DNA from: Sinohyriopsis cumingii
Taxonomy: Eukaryota; Mollusca; Bivalvia; Unionida; Unionidae
DNA length: 64,000 nucleotides
Assembly: GCA_028554795.2 (NCBI GenBank)
Contig: JAPYKE020000270.1
Coordinates: 699,501 to 763,500 of the forward strand
Direction of reading: 5' to 3'
Below the pieces are notes generated by a model. The model was not told where the DNA came from. It ran no database searches and saw only the letters and a program-made list of their open reading frames with translations. Position 1 is the first letter of the stretch. Every line of letters begins with the position of its first letter. Of this stretch, positions 16,241-28,370 are shown one piece after another. Made by a program: the position numbers and the translations under genes.

Positions 16241-19200
16241 AACCTTAGACCACTTTCATTTATACATTATTAGGAATATAAACCTCACTAATGAAAAAGG
16301 AGATAAATTTCATGCAGTGTGTATTATAATGTTTTGCGTACAGATTGGGCAGCTTATAAAATAACACGCTTTCCTAGACTGAAATGTTGTTCACATTAGG
16401 GTAATTTGTACTCATCAAAGAACATTAATGATGAGTCAATGTTGAATTTGGTGTGTATCATCCGAAGAACATCGCAACGTTCGGTTCATTAGACATATGG
16501 TTTTGTTACTCGGGAACGCTCTTTCCCATTGATTCTAGTAGATGACAGGTTTTTGCGAAGCCTAATTTTCATTAAGGGCAGAGGCTGTCCGATGTTGATC
16601 CAATGGCGAATCTCTCTCTCTATCAAATTAAATCAAGCTGGTCATGTCCACGAGCTTTTTAACTTTGACCCAACTTTAACACTCTACCATCAAGGTGTGA
16701 GGTTATGGTATTTTTCATTATTTTAAGGACGGTTAAATATGTCACGTCGGTTGAGATATCTAAAGACTTAACACATCCCCACATTTTGGACCATTTGCAC
16801 ATTAGCACGTTAGTTGGATTTTATTTGGAATATCACATGAATTATATTGGTACTCTTTTGCTAATTTGATTCTTGTAATGTAACTTATGATATGTATTTG
16901 ACTAGCAACTGTAGATTTTAAGTAGACTATTTTGTCATCCAGCCTTTACGATCAGGCTAATTTGTCTTATAACACTGTACTGTACAAATCGTGTTTTAAC
17001 CTAGCGAGCAGTTTAATTTGTCTACATAACTGAGTAACATCTGTGACAACTGGTGTTTAAGGATTGTTATATATCGATCCCTTATATACTGTTCTGGGTT
17101 AGGGTATTCTATTTAATTGTTAATATTCATATTTCCGACCCCATTATCATCATTCTGTGTTGTCCAATAGTATCTTGTGAATTATGATGATAGAGTATAT
17201 TTCATAAACATTTTTATACAATGTCCATCGTATAAACTAAAGATTCTCCCTCTGTGTAGACCTTAGGAAAGAAACCACTCTCTAATTACGTGGGAAGGGG
17301 ACCGAGTCTGTTTGTAGATATTTATTTTTCTGCACTATATTAATTTGTCTTCAGTTGCCACTTTTTGTGTTCCTAGTTTCACGCGCCCCTCCAACACTTT
17401 CCAGGCTTCTTACACTCTAATTAGGAATGCGTGATTTGTGCATATGTTGACTCATTCTGAAATTAGTGTTTGTGTCACAAGGCTCCTGGTGGATGTAATT
17501 TGTTGAATTTCAGTATTTTTCCAGAGCCATTTGGTCTGATATGGGTTACTCTATTTAGCGTGTGCATATCATCTTATATTTTGTTTTATTTACTCTTTAC
17601 TATTTGTCGTGCAATGTTCTTGATCTGGCTTGTCTTCAGCTAGGTTTGTGTAACAAGATGTTACTCAATAATGTATTTAAAATATTTTAAGTGGAATCTG
17701 GGGAATCTGGTTTCACTTATTTAACTTTTGATTTTCAAGCTATCATAGCGATTGTCTCACTTGAGTCTCTTGCTAATATTATAATTGATAGATTTACCTC
17801 CACTTTCTGGATGTTAAATAGATTAGATAAATGACCATTTTTATCATGTACTACGAATATGTTCCTGACGAGGGGTGTTATTGTCTGTTTGTGAATTCCT
17901 ATAATATGTACCGATGAATGACAGTACAAACTACAATAACTTAACTCATATGAAATAACTATTATTAATATACATGAGATACGTACCCATGTACTATCAA
18001 GGAAAAAGTTAAAGCGTTTAATTGACTGAAGATCATAGACATATATATTAAAAACCAATTTATACATGTATAAGCAATGGGCCTGTGATACTTAGAAAGG
18101 AGAAGGCTATACGAATCACTTCTTTTAAATAAACTAAATAATAATCTGGAATTTACCCCCGAAAACGGATGTTAAATGTTAGTTTTGTGTCCTATGACTT
18201 TGTTTGGGGTTTTAATAAAGTTAAAGTATTTATACATAAACTGATATCTGGCAGATCGGAGAATTCTAAGATTTATGAAACCAATTCGAAAGTCACTGGG
18301 GTCGGGTATCATAAAATAATTGAAAATCATTGGCCTAGCATGTTTATTAAGATGTGAATGTCACAGATTATTTGGTTTGTCTTAAAAGTTTCAAAGTCAG
18401 TGGCTTAGGATAAAGGTCTGCGATCTAGTACATTTCCTACAACTTGAAAATTCGTGGCTATATGATCATCAAACAGTTTGAAGTCAGTGCCACAGGGTGA
18501 AAGTTAATGACCCAGGGCTTATATTATAAAATGAAACTGGAAGATTGGAAGGGGTGGTTTAGAATTTTATGTAAATAAAATTGCTTAATGACACGTGTTA
18601 GTTGAAAAAGGTCTATACCTGGTTGTATAGAAACTGCATACCGTTTGAAAGATGATTGTTTGGGAAAAGTGGCGCAGGACGCTAACATTTTAAAAAACAA
18701 TGTTACACATTTTATACAATAAAATGCCATGAAAGAAAACGGAAAGGAAAATATGAAAACTATTTCATATGTGTGTATTTTCGAACTCCAACATTTGTGA
18801 GCTGACCTTCTGGCAGACTCTGTCCGCAGACTCTATCCACATAGTGCGATGCATGTCTGTGATGTGTTGTGTATTATATATATCTATACATGTATATTAC
18901 AGTACTAAAATTAATTAACTCACTTCCTCGTATACCCACATAACATGCCATAGAATTAGCCGTAAGTATAGAGAAATACAGAGAGAAGCAAAACAGACAA
19001 TGACACTCGAGGTGCTCTTGCAAACTGCTACAATAGTTTTTATTTAGATTGCTAAACCAGCACGATTAATCAACTAAACAAATATACAAATGCCCTTATT
19101 ACATTTATCTTTTAGTACTTTCGACTTTCATAATGACAGACAAATAATTTAGACAACGCTTATTTTTGCTAACCCTAAATTTACTTTGTTTCAAGAGATT

Positions 19201-19466
19201 GTTGATCTTTAAAGTAATATCTGAACACGTTATTTCTAAATAATACAGTCAGATGGAATTTCTATAACATGTTTCATTTTTTTTCAAGCGTAAAATGAGA
19301 TACACGTAAATATCTTATACAAACTAAAGCTAAATACATATATTTGCCTTAGTTGAATGTAACCAGAACTCAGTATACAGTATACAAGCTGGAGTAGATG
19401 AAACTCCACAATTATTATCAAAGTATTTGTGGGAGAGTTGAAATGTTATTTCAAAACTGAATGGAA
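16241..19466. other. Non-coding AT-rich DNA
   Basis: No recognisable gene. Around 18,290-18,510 a loose motif AAGTCA(G/C)TGG recurs several times with no fixed period. Confidence 0.4.
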
Positions 19467-20009
19467 TTAAACATAAAATTGCATGATAATGTAGCTGTAA
19501 AGTATTTGTGGTCCGTTTAAGCACGTCCAATACACCTTGATGTAACCTCAAGCTGTTTCCATAGGATCACCAAACACACTTGTGTCAGCAGTTATTGAAC
19601 AATTGTTGGCTTCAGTACAAATATTAATTGCTTTGTCAGTGACATCGTACATTTCACATTTCGCACCACATGTGTTCATCAGACCGCCATAATATATGTT
19701 GTAAAACGGAATTAGAAGATTATATTCATTGCAATATCCATGGTAATTTGCTAAACGAATATCCACAACCATATCTTTCCTGCAAGAAATGTTCACAGCA
19801 GATCCCTCAAACGCACTCTTCGTCTCGTACTCCGTTTATACAAGCAAAACATCTTTCGCAGACTTGTCCTTGCCATCTTCTTTTGAATTGATGGAAATAT
19901 CAATATTTTTGGGGACCTGAGTATTGTTTTCAGCAAGTAGATTCGGAGAAAGAAATAACATGCATAACACAAAACGAATAGATATTCTGACTTTAGATGT
20001 TCCCAACAT
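19467..20009 (-). pseudogene. Secreted SUEL (rhamnose/galactose-binding) lectin-like gene with two in-frame stops
   Basis: From the ATG at 20,009 one frame runs 180 codons without a frameshift. A signal peptide (basic start, then VLCMLFLSPNLLA) is followed by a hydrophilic linker. From about residue 60 comes an SUEL-type lectin domain with FEGSAVNISC, IRLANYHG, NTCGAKC, NNCSITA, SVFGDP and a closing VYWTC. SUEL domains are small disulfide-bonded sugar-binding modules of secreted lectins and latrophilin-type receptors. Two stops interrupt the frame: TAA at 19,836-19,838 between signal region and domain, and TGA at 19,548-19,550 near the end of the domain. The Cys usually following the GDP motif is Met here. 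I call a single-exon pseudogene. Stop recoding is a less likely alternative. Confidence 0.72.
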
Positions 20010-20778
20010 ATTGGCACGACACTTTGCAAAATTAGAATTGTTAATTCAAGAACAATAAACTTGTTTGTTATTGAATATGTTCTTCTGTCACAAGTGTCTT
20101 CAAGGCGATGCTCCCTGATACTGAATACGTGTGGTTTTAAGTAGCAGTTTGAAACATTTATATAGGTATACTAGTGACGAAAGAACAAACTCCACCTACA
20201 TACCACCAGCTGTCAGTCTCGCCTTATTTTTTAGGATTCGACTGGACCGCTGCACACTCTTAGGTGCGTATCTGTTTGATTAAGCTTTTGACATACGTCT
20301 GCCGTGCTAAGCCTGTCAAAATACCTTATCAGTCGCTTTCAGATCATTCTTTCCGTGTCCGTATGTGCCAAACGACCATTAGGATCGTATTAAGACCAGT
20401 GTAAGCCTTGAGTCTGTATATATGATCAGGCATTATGAAGTCCACAGGTAAGCCTAATCAATCTTTCTTAGTATCAGTCCAAGGCAAATTAAAATTTATA
20501 ATTTCAAATACGCTTAGTTTTCTCTACCTAAACATGACAAGTGTGTAATACAAATTGTCCAGCTTGTAAAAAACTTAATATGTGATCATTTACGGACAGA
20601 TGGTTTTAGCAGGTGAAGTCTGGTTTAACATTAGAGTAGGCTAAAGTTGCGGCAATTCTTGATATATAACTAAGTTTTTGTATCGCATGTCAAGTGGCCT
20701 AATTAGGAGTTTTGTCTTGGATTATTATGAGAATAGATATAATAAAAACGAAGGCGAAATATTTTTTTGATTTAAATT
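20010..20778. other. Non-coding DNA
   Basis: Upstream of the lectin pseudogene. No recognisable gene; promoter elements are not evident. Confidence 0.35.
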
Positions 20779-20911
20779 TACAGGCTAAAGTGTCATTTAA
20801 TTCATTTTTGCAAAATGCATCAATGGAGTAATTAATATATGTTACTTAGATTTAAAGCAATACTCGATAATGCATTTTGCTAATATGAATTAAATGGCAC
20901 ATTAGCCTGTA
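20779..20911. mobile_element. Foldback MITE with TA target duplication (Tc1/mariner-like)
   Basis: Nearly the whole 129-bp body is an inverted repeat. It opens CAGGCTAAAGTGTCATTTAA and closes with the complementary TTAAATGGCACATTAGCCTG. Each arm is about 42 bp, around an AT-rich spacer of about 45 bp. A TA dinucleotide flanks both ends, which fits a TA target-site duplication. It has no coding capacity. Confidence 0.75.
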
Positions 20912-21859
20912 GCACTAGCATCTGTTCAGTCCTACATTTGATCTTTACTGAAATCTTCATTTAAGCAATTAATAAGTAGGACTACAAATCTATAAATAAG
21001 GCTCGGATCGGTCAGGTGACATATACGTCATGGACAACAATTACAGCAACATAAACAGAAAGAAAAAACCCCGAATAAAACAAAGAGGAACCACAAAACA
21101 GCCTGAACGTTTCACTTACCTTAGAAACATCATATAAAGGACGAAACCATAAATTGCTATATAGGTAGATGGTATGGAAAATGTTGGATTAAGTGCGCAA
21201 TCTGTGTAACTGTGTACGAAAAACTTAGCAACAGTAAGACTGCAATGTGCCATTCACAAATAAAGATGAAAGGCAGTCTCATATTGAAATATACTTTCCA
21301 CTAATATCGAATAAAAATAATGAAAACTATATTTTCTTTAGTAAAGATCTTATAATCTTTAAATTTGTGAAAGAAACTGATTGCACCAAGAACATATCCT
21401 GATCGTTCCATGTTTACCGAGTAATCCAAACTGCAAAACTATAATAGTTCTGAATGATAATACAAGCATAAAAAACAGGAAACAAAAAAGAAAAAAGAAA
21501 CAAAATCAAAACAGCGTAGTTTAACCGAACGTATAGTTTTTAAAACCCGGCATATGAGAAATGATATGTATCAATACGAATATGTAATTGTAAAAGATCT
21601 ATTCAAACTCTGTGAAAAGATAATATCGATAATATATTTAAAAAGTAAGCGGATTAAGAATAAATGCATGAAATGTAACGTATTTCATTAAACATTGCGA
21701 GTAAAATATTTTGGAGATGTTGGCAACCAGCTGTTAAAATGAAGCAAATAAGGTACACTTAGAAGTTCTGAAAGAATATAGGTTTGTAATGACTGAAACA
21801 ATATATTTAGTATTTGTGTTTACGCATCCATTAATAGCTTTATTAGATTTTAGTTATTA
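20912..21859. other. Non-coding DNA
   Basis: Nothing recognised. Confidence 0.35.
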
Positions 21860-24800
21860 TTTCTTCGATAGTGGGGAATAACTAGACTATATCATTCAAT
21901 GCAATTTTACAACAACAATTGATATGTTTTGAGTGAGTGTATCAAGAGAGTACGTAGTGAAATTTCGATCACTAGTAATACAACTAGAAACTTTTAACCA
22001 AATTGGGTATGGACGGAGCGACTTAGAAGATTATCATTAATAACGGTCATGCTAGGGCAGCTACGACATATTTCACTCTTGAATGATCTCTTCAGTCATT
22101 CATTATATCATAAGCTTTTATGTTTCATACCTTCTCTCACTCTGATGACTTAAAGATATATATTAACACAATGCAGCCTCCACCATGTCGTGATGTCCGG
22201 TTCTTTGATTAAAATATATCTCGTTCTGTTTGCGGTTTGTAAATATGACAATTGGGTCCTCTTTGCGACATTGTCCTAATTTCTAGCCTGATTCTTGCGC
22301 TCTTTTCTGCCTCAGTGTCCTACAGATTGAGATAGGTATATATTGTTTGCTTTTCATACCGTTCCTTAATGTTTGATTTTCAAATATTTCAAACGGGACG
22401 GTCCCTCATTTGCAATATTGTCACTTATATAACCATCTGAACATCATAAAGTTTTATACCTGTTAAAAATTCAATGGATATAGTAATATTATTTTTAGCA
22501 AATCAGAGCGTAGATGTTATAACTAATTACATTTAAACCGAATTTGCTATAAAATTTCCAACCCTATCCCACTAACCCAAAAGATGCATCCTTCGAACAT
22601 GTACGTCTTACTCGAATATACCTCAATCAACAATGATTGAATGTCTGTAAATATAGAGTCAGGCTGATCAATTACTCTGTAAAATAGATGGTATTTAAGT
22701 ATACCACACCATCCAATTGATTACCTCTGCGCTATTCATATATTGGTGGAAGACCAATGCATGACTCTTATTTCATAGGTGTTTCTGAACGGGGCAGAAA
22801 CAAATATAACAGAGATTCCGAATATTCATATCGTATTTGCGGTATTTAGTAGGAGCCTTTTGACGGTAAAGATTTTTCATAAATAACACATTCTGCTGAT
22901 ATTTGGACAATAATATAGATCCACCTGATAAAGATTTTGAGGATAAAATATGGCACTATTCCACACATCTGCATCAACCAAATATATATTTATCGGCTAC
23001 ATAAAAAACATCATACTCGATGAATGAATGGAGGTGCATGAATCAGACCAATTAAAATAGATGCGATTGAGTAGTAATCAATTATATCTTATCAAATACA
23101 TGTTATATATGGTTATGTTTGATTATGTATATTTGCTATGCAATTTCAAATTTGTTTTATTTGTCACAAGGTATTCCGCAAGCAGATCAAATGAGTTAGG
23201 CAGTAGAACATACTGATTAAATTGTTTTTAAAAACAATGTGATTAAACCTGTATACCTGAAACTTTAATTGTGTCCTATTTAGGAAGTTGGATAAAACAT
23301 AAATATTGTTATATCTGTATTTTACTTTCATTCAGAGTTATGTCTTGTTGCATGAAGGGAAATATTCACTAGTTCTCTTCCTCACATGTCATTATTCGGT
23401 ACAAGCGATCGATCAAGGTTGTAAAGAGAATACGATATCGTATGTTAATAAAGTATAAAAATGTACGTTTCTAGAAGAGTACAAAGCAGTTAGCAATGGC
23501 TATAGGTTTCTTTTTTTTTAACCGAGATTTGTTATACGAGTGTTTCATAGGAAATCAAAACAAATAACAATGAATCGACAGTGAAAAAGATAACACTTGT
23601 GGGAGTAGGTATTCAGGAACTTCAATCGCAGTGTAAGTACTTTATAATTTCTTGTGAGGTGTTATAAATGAAACTATAGTAAAGATTGTCCCAAGTCTAT
23701 GAGTGCTCTTTTAATTAATTTAGAGTAATTTTCGTTTGTCGATGTTCTTTTGAAGCAGCGATATGCCTGCAATACATCAGAGAGATAGTGATAAAGGCAC
23801 TGTTGTTGTTTACATCCTTTCAAAATATTTTAAGTCAGGTTCGCACATCGGCTAATGGGTGGCCGAGAAGAGTAAGGCACTAGTGTTTACAGTTCAAGGC
23901 CATCTCACGTTGCGTGGGTTTCACTTCAGGGCTCGTCAAAAGTGTTTACGTCAGAAATATTGAAAGTGGCATCCTATGAGGCGATGGTTTATGCCCGGTT
24001 GTTACTATTCATGCCGATCGCTAAATCATAAACAATCTTGGATTTCCAAGTATAAATCATAAACCATGTCCGTATTGGTTTCACGTACCTTTTGTTTAAC
24101 CTACCTATCAATTGTACGACATTTTCATGTAAATGACATTAAAATTAATTTACACGCTTCAAAAATAGTTTCCAGTCCCAAAGTCTACATATGGATATAC
24201 TCTACATTTATAAGCTTTTCTAGGATCAACAACATGCCCATTAGACGCGAGAATAGCTTGGTTCCGAACCGCAAAACAAAATAACCACATCAATGTTTCG
24301 CTTCTAAGACAGAATATATAACAGGATACTACTAAAAGACAGCTTCCGGTAAAATAATGCTATTAGAGAACACATTGAGCAAAGTTTTATCTCTCTTTTT
24401 ATGGGCAGTTCTGTGATAATCGATTATCAAGGTTAGTGTCATACACCATCATCGTGTAATTTGGTAGTTTTTAAAGTGGCACGATATTGGAAAGTCTATT
24501 TCAAAGCCTGTATCTAGAACTTTCTAGAACTCGAAAGTTCTATAGCCTTTGAAGCTTATTTAACTCCGGTTTTGACCAGGCCATAACATTTTCCGCAGAA
24601 GACAAATGACTTCGAGCAGCGCTTTAAACTTAACGACATTTTAAAGGTTCACTATATGTTCAGACATTATATCGCGCCGGTTTTGGAAAGGATTAAATTT
24701 CATTGGAGAAATGCTTGGCTAAATGCAGGTATATACCCTAATGTTTGTTAATCGGCGTGATTCATGGCGGAAACATGACTATAAAAAATGTAAATAATGT

Positions 24801-24900
24801 GAAATTGAGACTGCCATTCACATTCGGATCGTTGTCATTGTACTTAAATGGGATCATGAGTTATCAAATAGCACACATATCCCAGCAGTATCCTCCTGAC
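21860..24900. repeat. Dispersed repeat unit A, copy 1 (about 3 kb)
   Basis: A long non-coding segment recurs, diverged, at 59,380-61,899, in shortened form at 26,640-27,447, and in part from 63,400 to the window end. Shared landmarks include TTAACCAAATTGGGTATGGA, ATATTGGTGGAAGACCAATG, GGAGCCTTTTGACGGTAA and, at the right end, TCGGATCGTTGTCATTGTAC. No transposase or reverse transcriptase is visible in any copy. It could be a large non-autonomous element or an old segmental duplication. Confidence 0.8.
23850..23940 (+). repeat. tRNA-Ser/Leu-like segment inside repeat A, copy 1
   Basis: A box-A-like TGGCCGAGAAGAGTAAGG is followed about 60 bp later by a degenerate box-B-like GGGTTTCACTTC. This resembles a class II (Ser/Leu) tRNA head. 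Acceptor pairing and an intact T-loop are missing, so it is a tRNA-derived (SINE-like) relic, not a tRNA gene. Confidence 0.5.
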
Positions 24901-25299
24901 ATAAGCAATGCTCCAATTGTTAAGTATAAATGCAATACAGTTCTAAATTAAGGAATATATATATTATGTTTCCACAGTTGCCACAACTTCCCACATATAA
25001 CATTGTTAGGTACTATACAAAACGCATGATCAGCCAACATTTAGCATAATCCATTAGCAATTTACATAGATTAGAAAAAGGTGTGTCTATATTCTTAGAG
25101 GTGTAAAATAACATAAATGGACACTGTCTTCTAAAACATTATCGTCTCAATATTTTACTGCTCTAGGAAGGTTGTTGAGGGCAGTCGACACACGAGAGTA
25201 AATGTTTTTCTTGCACAGTCATCTTCAGAAGCCACATTACTTCGATGCCATAGAAGATGCATAAGTTTATTAGTCCACAACCCAATCCTCCCTATCCTC
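24901..25299. other. Non-coding spacer between repeat units A and B
   Basis: AT-rich with no recognised feature. Confidence 0.35.
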
Positions 25300-25329
25300 T
25301 AAATATGTCTCACATTCTCTCTCTGTCTC

Positions 25330-25374
<45 letters not shown>

Positions 25375-26019
25375 TCTCACTCAATCATAAGAGCGCACAC
25401 ATAAATATAATCAAAACCATGAAGACGAGAAGCATGGTTTTCAACGTTGTGCAGTCTTCTGATATATTATAGTTTTCAAATAAAAAGGCATTAAAATTAA
25501 TATTACTGAAAACAGTCTTACAATTGCACTCACGTTTTCAAAAACTCTGATTTGTATGTTGGTGTTTACTGTCACTATATTGCCTGTAAGTTGAAATCAA
25601 GGTTTCCATTTATAACCATCAGAAAATAGATGTAAAAAATGGCATGTTTTTTTTTTGTTTTTATTTGTTTTTTTTTTTTTTTTTTTTTTTTTTGGTACTC
25701 GGAATTGAGGGCATTGGAGTTTTCTGGGGAAATAATTATTGAAGAAATAAAATTTCGGAATTCTATATATAATTCTCTACATTTTGTTCCGTATTCTATG
25801 TGCGTGTTATCGTTCTATGGACTAAACATGTTTTCAAGATAGACGCTATATATTAGTGATATTAGTATATGTAATTGTGTCTCCTATTGCTGTAATGTAT
25901 ATGTGTTTAGCTGGTGGGTTATTACACTCACTAATAGATAGTTAGGGAAAACATTATTTCTTCTTATGTGTGTCACCTATAACACCATCACAACATATAT
26001 AGCTTGTCAACATTACCCG

Positions 26020-26099
<80 letters not shown>

Positions 26100-26580
26100 A
26101 GAAAGTCCAATAGATAGAGATATATAATGATAGAGAAATAGGCAGAGAGATAGATAAATACAGATATTTATATAGACAGAGATAGATAGATAGATAAATA
26201 GATAGATTTGAAACATTACGGCATGGTATTCCAGTGGAAAAGACCGAACAATGTGTGTAAAATTAATATAGAGGAGTGTGATTGTGATGCAGCTGTTCTT
26301 TGTGTCGCACCTGCTATTAATTAACATGGGAGATTTTCACGTGCACATCAGACATTCCTTTCACAAGGTGTGGAGGAAAGATCACTCAGAAGGAAAGAAA
26401 AACAACAGTAACCTGAAACGAAATAAAGATTCACGAACGGTAATAGGGTCAACGCTAGTTTACGTTTTTCAATAGTTTGGGAAATATGTACAACTCACGG
26501 TCACGAACCTCTAAAGTAACAAGATGATGTTAGAAACTTTTTGATCTATACAGTAAATGACTAACGAACTAACGAAAGAT
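25300..26580. repeat. Repeat unit B, copy 1
   Basis: This block runs from a CT-rich stretch with TTGCTCTCACTCA to the segment TAGTTTGGGAAATATGTAC and CACGAACCTCTAAAGTAACA. The same order recurs at 27,450-28,370. It includes a (CT)n run (25,332-25,370), a T-run (25,668-25,693) and (TA)n-(GA)n (26,024-26,096). No gene is seen. Confidence 0.75.
26024..26096. repeat. (TA)n-(GA)n compound microsatellite
   Basis: A TA run passes directly into a GA run, followed by GATA-rich sequence to about 26,210. Confidence 0.97.
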
Positions 26581-26639
26581 CTAAATCAAGATACCTAGAT
26601 GATTTTCAATTCGATTAGTTCTCTCAGATAAGGAATGTA

Positions 26640-27447
26640 CCAATAATAACTAGACTATATCATTCAAGCCAATTTACAGCAACAATTGATAAGTTTTGAG
26701 TGAGTGTATCAAGAGTGTACGTAGTGAAATTTCGATCACTAGTAATACAACTAGAAACATTTAACCAAACTGGGTATGGACGGAGCGATTTAGAAGATTA
26801 TCATTTATAACGGTGATGCTGGGGCGGCTACGACATATTTCGCTCTTGAATGATCTCTTCAGTCATTCATTATAAAATATAGAGTCAGGCTGATCAATTA
26901 CTCTGTAAAATAGATGGTATTTAAGTATACCGCACCATCCAATTGATTACCTCTGCGCTGTTCATATATTGGTGGAAGACCAATGTAGGACTCTTATTTC
27001 ATAGGTGTTTCTGAACGGTACAGAAACAAATATAACAGAGAGATTCCGAACATTAATGTCGTATTTGCGGTATGTAGTAGGAGCCTTTTGACAGTAATGA
27101 TTTTTCATAAATAACACATTCTGCTGATATTTGGACAATAATATAGATCTAGCTGATAAAGATTTCGCAGATAAAATATGGCACTGTTCAACACATCTGC
27201 ATCAACCAAATATATATTTATCGACTACCTAAAAAACATCATACTCGATGAATGAATGGAGATGCATGAATCAGACCAATTAAAATAGATGCGATTGAGT
27301 AGTAATCAATTATATCTTATCAGATACATGTTATATATGGTTATGTTTGATTATGTATTTGCTATGCAATTTCAAATTTGCTTTATTTGTCAAAAGGTCT
27401 TCCGCAAACACATCAAAGGGGTTAGTCAGTATAATATACTGATTAAT
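26640..27447. repeat. Dispersed repeat unit A, copy 2 (internally deleted)
   Basis: It matches copy 1 from TAACTAGACTATATCATTCA onward but lacks about 530 bp corresponding to roughly 22,110-22,640. It ends after the CATACTGATTAA-like segment, where unit B copy 2 begins. Confidence 0.8.
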
Positions 27448-27449
27448 TA

Positions 27450-27785
27450 GCCTCTCAATATGTCTCTCCCTCTCTATCTCTCTCACTCTTTGCTCTCACT
27501 CATTCATAAGAGGCATTAAAATTAATATTACTGAACATGAAAATGTTCGCCAAAAAAAAGTCTTACAATTGCAGTCACGTTTTCAAAACCTCTGATTTGT
27601 AAGTACGTGTTTGCTGTATCTGTATTGCCTGTAAGTTGAAATTAAGGTTTCCATTTATAACCATCAAAAAATATAATTTAACATCGTAGTCTGACGATAT
27701 GTGACTTAAAGTCCTGCAAGATTATGAAGAGCTTGAGGTAACGAAAATCACAGATAGATGGAATGATAGATAGATAGATAGATAT

Positions 27786-27848
<63 letters not shown>

Positions 27849-27905
27849 GATAGATCGACAGACAGACAGACAGACAGATAGATAGATAGATAGATAGATA
27901 GATAT

Positions 27906-27945
<40 letters not shown>

Positions 27946-28370
27946 ATAAAGAGATAGATAGATAGATAGATAAATAGATATATAGATAGAAATATAGATA
28001 GATACGTAACATTACAAAAATATATTTCATTGGAAAACAAAGACGATTGTGTATAAATTAATAAGGTGGAGAGAGATTGTGATGCAGATGATCTTGCAGT
28101 CGCATGTGCTATTAATTACCATCAGAGATTTTGATGTGCACATCAGACATTCCGTTCACGAAGTGTGGAGAAAAGATCACTCAGAAACAAAAAATGCACC
28201 ATTATACGGACAAAAAATATAGTATCATCAAAATGTAATAGAGTGAACTTTAGTTTAAGATTTGCAATAGTTTGGGAAATATGTACGACGCCCTGTCACG
28301 AACCTCTAAAGTAACAAGATACTGTTTTAAACTTTTGAACTATAAAGTAAATGACGAACGAACTAACAAC
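27450..28370. repeat. Repeat unit B, copy 2
   Basis: This is a second copy of the 25,300-26,580 block. Shared markers are GGCATTAAAATTAATATTAC, AGGTTTCCATTTATAACCAT, CACATCAGACATTCC and the CACGAACCTCTAAAGTAACA end. A large GATA array occupies its middle. Confidence 0.75.
27766..27995. repeat. (GATA)n array with a (CAGA)n core
   Basis: About 230 bp of GATA units interrupted by a short run of CAGA units near 27,858-27,878 and by occasional ATAG/AATA variants. The long minus-strand Tyr-Leu-Ser-Ile ORFs here are repeat artefacts. Confidence 0.97.

Noticed and set aside
23850..23940. A functional tRNA-Ser or tRNA-Leu gene
   Set aside because: Box B is degenerate and acceptor/T-stem pairing is not seen; the same degraded segment recurs in a repeat copy.
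24510..24542. Short hairpin AGAACTTTC...GAAAGTTCT resembling heat-shock elements
   Set aside because: Isolated, not conserved in the corresponding part of repeat A copy 3, and no nearby gene.
27678..28040. 120- and 102-codon ORFs; periodic array considered as CRISPR-like
   Set aside because: Pure GATA/CAGA microsatellite with no unique spacers, in a eukaryotic context.
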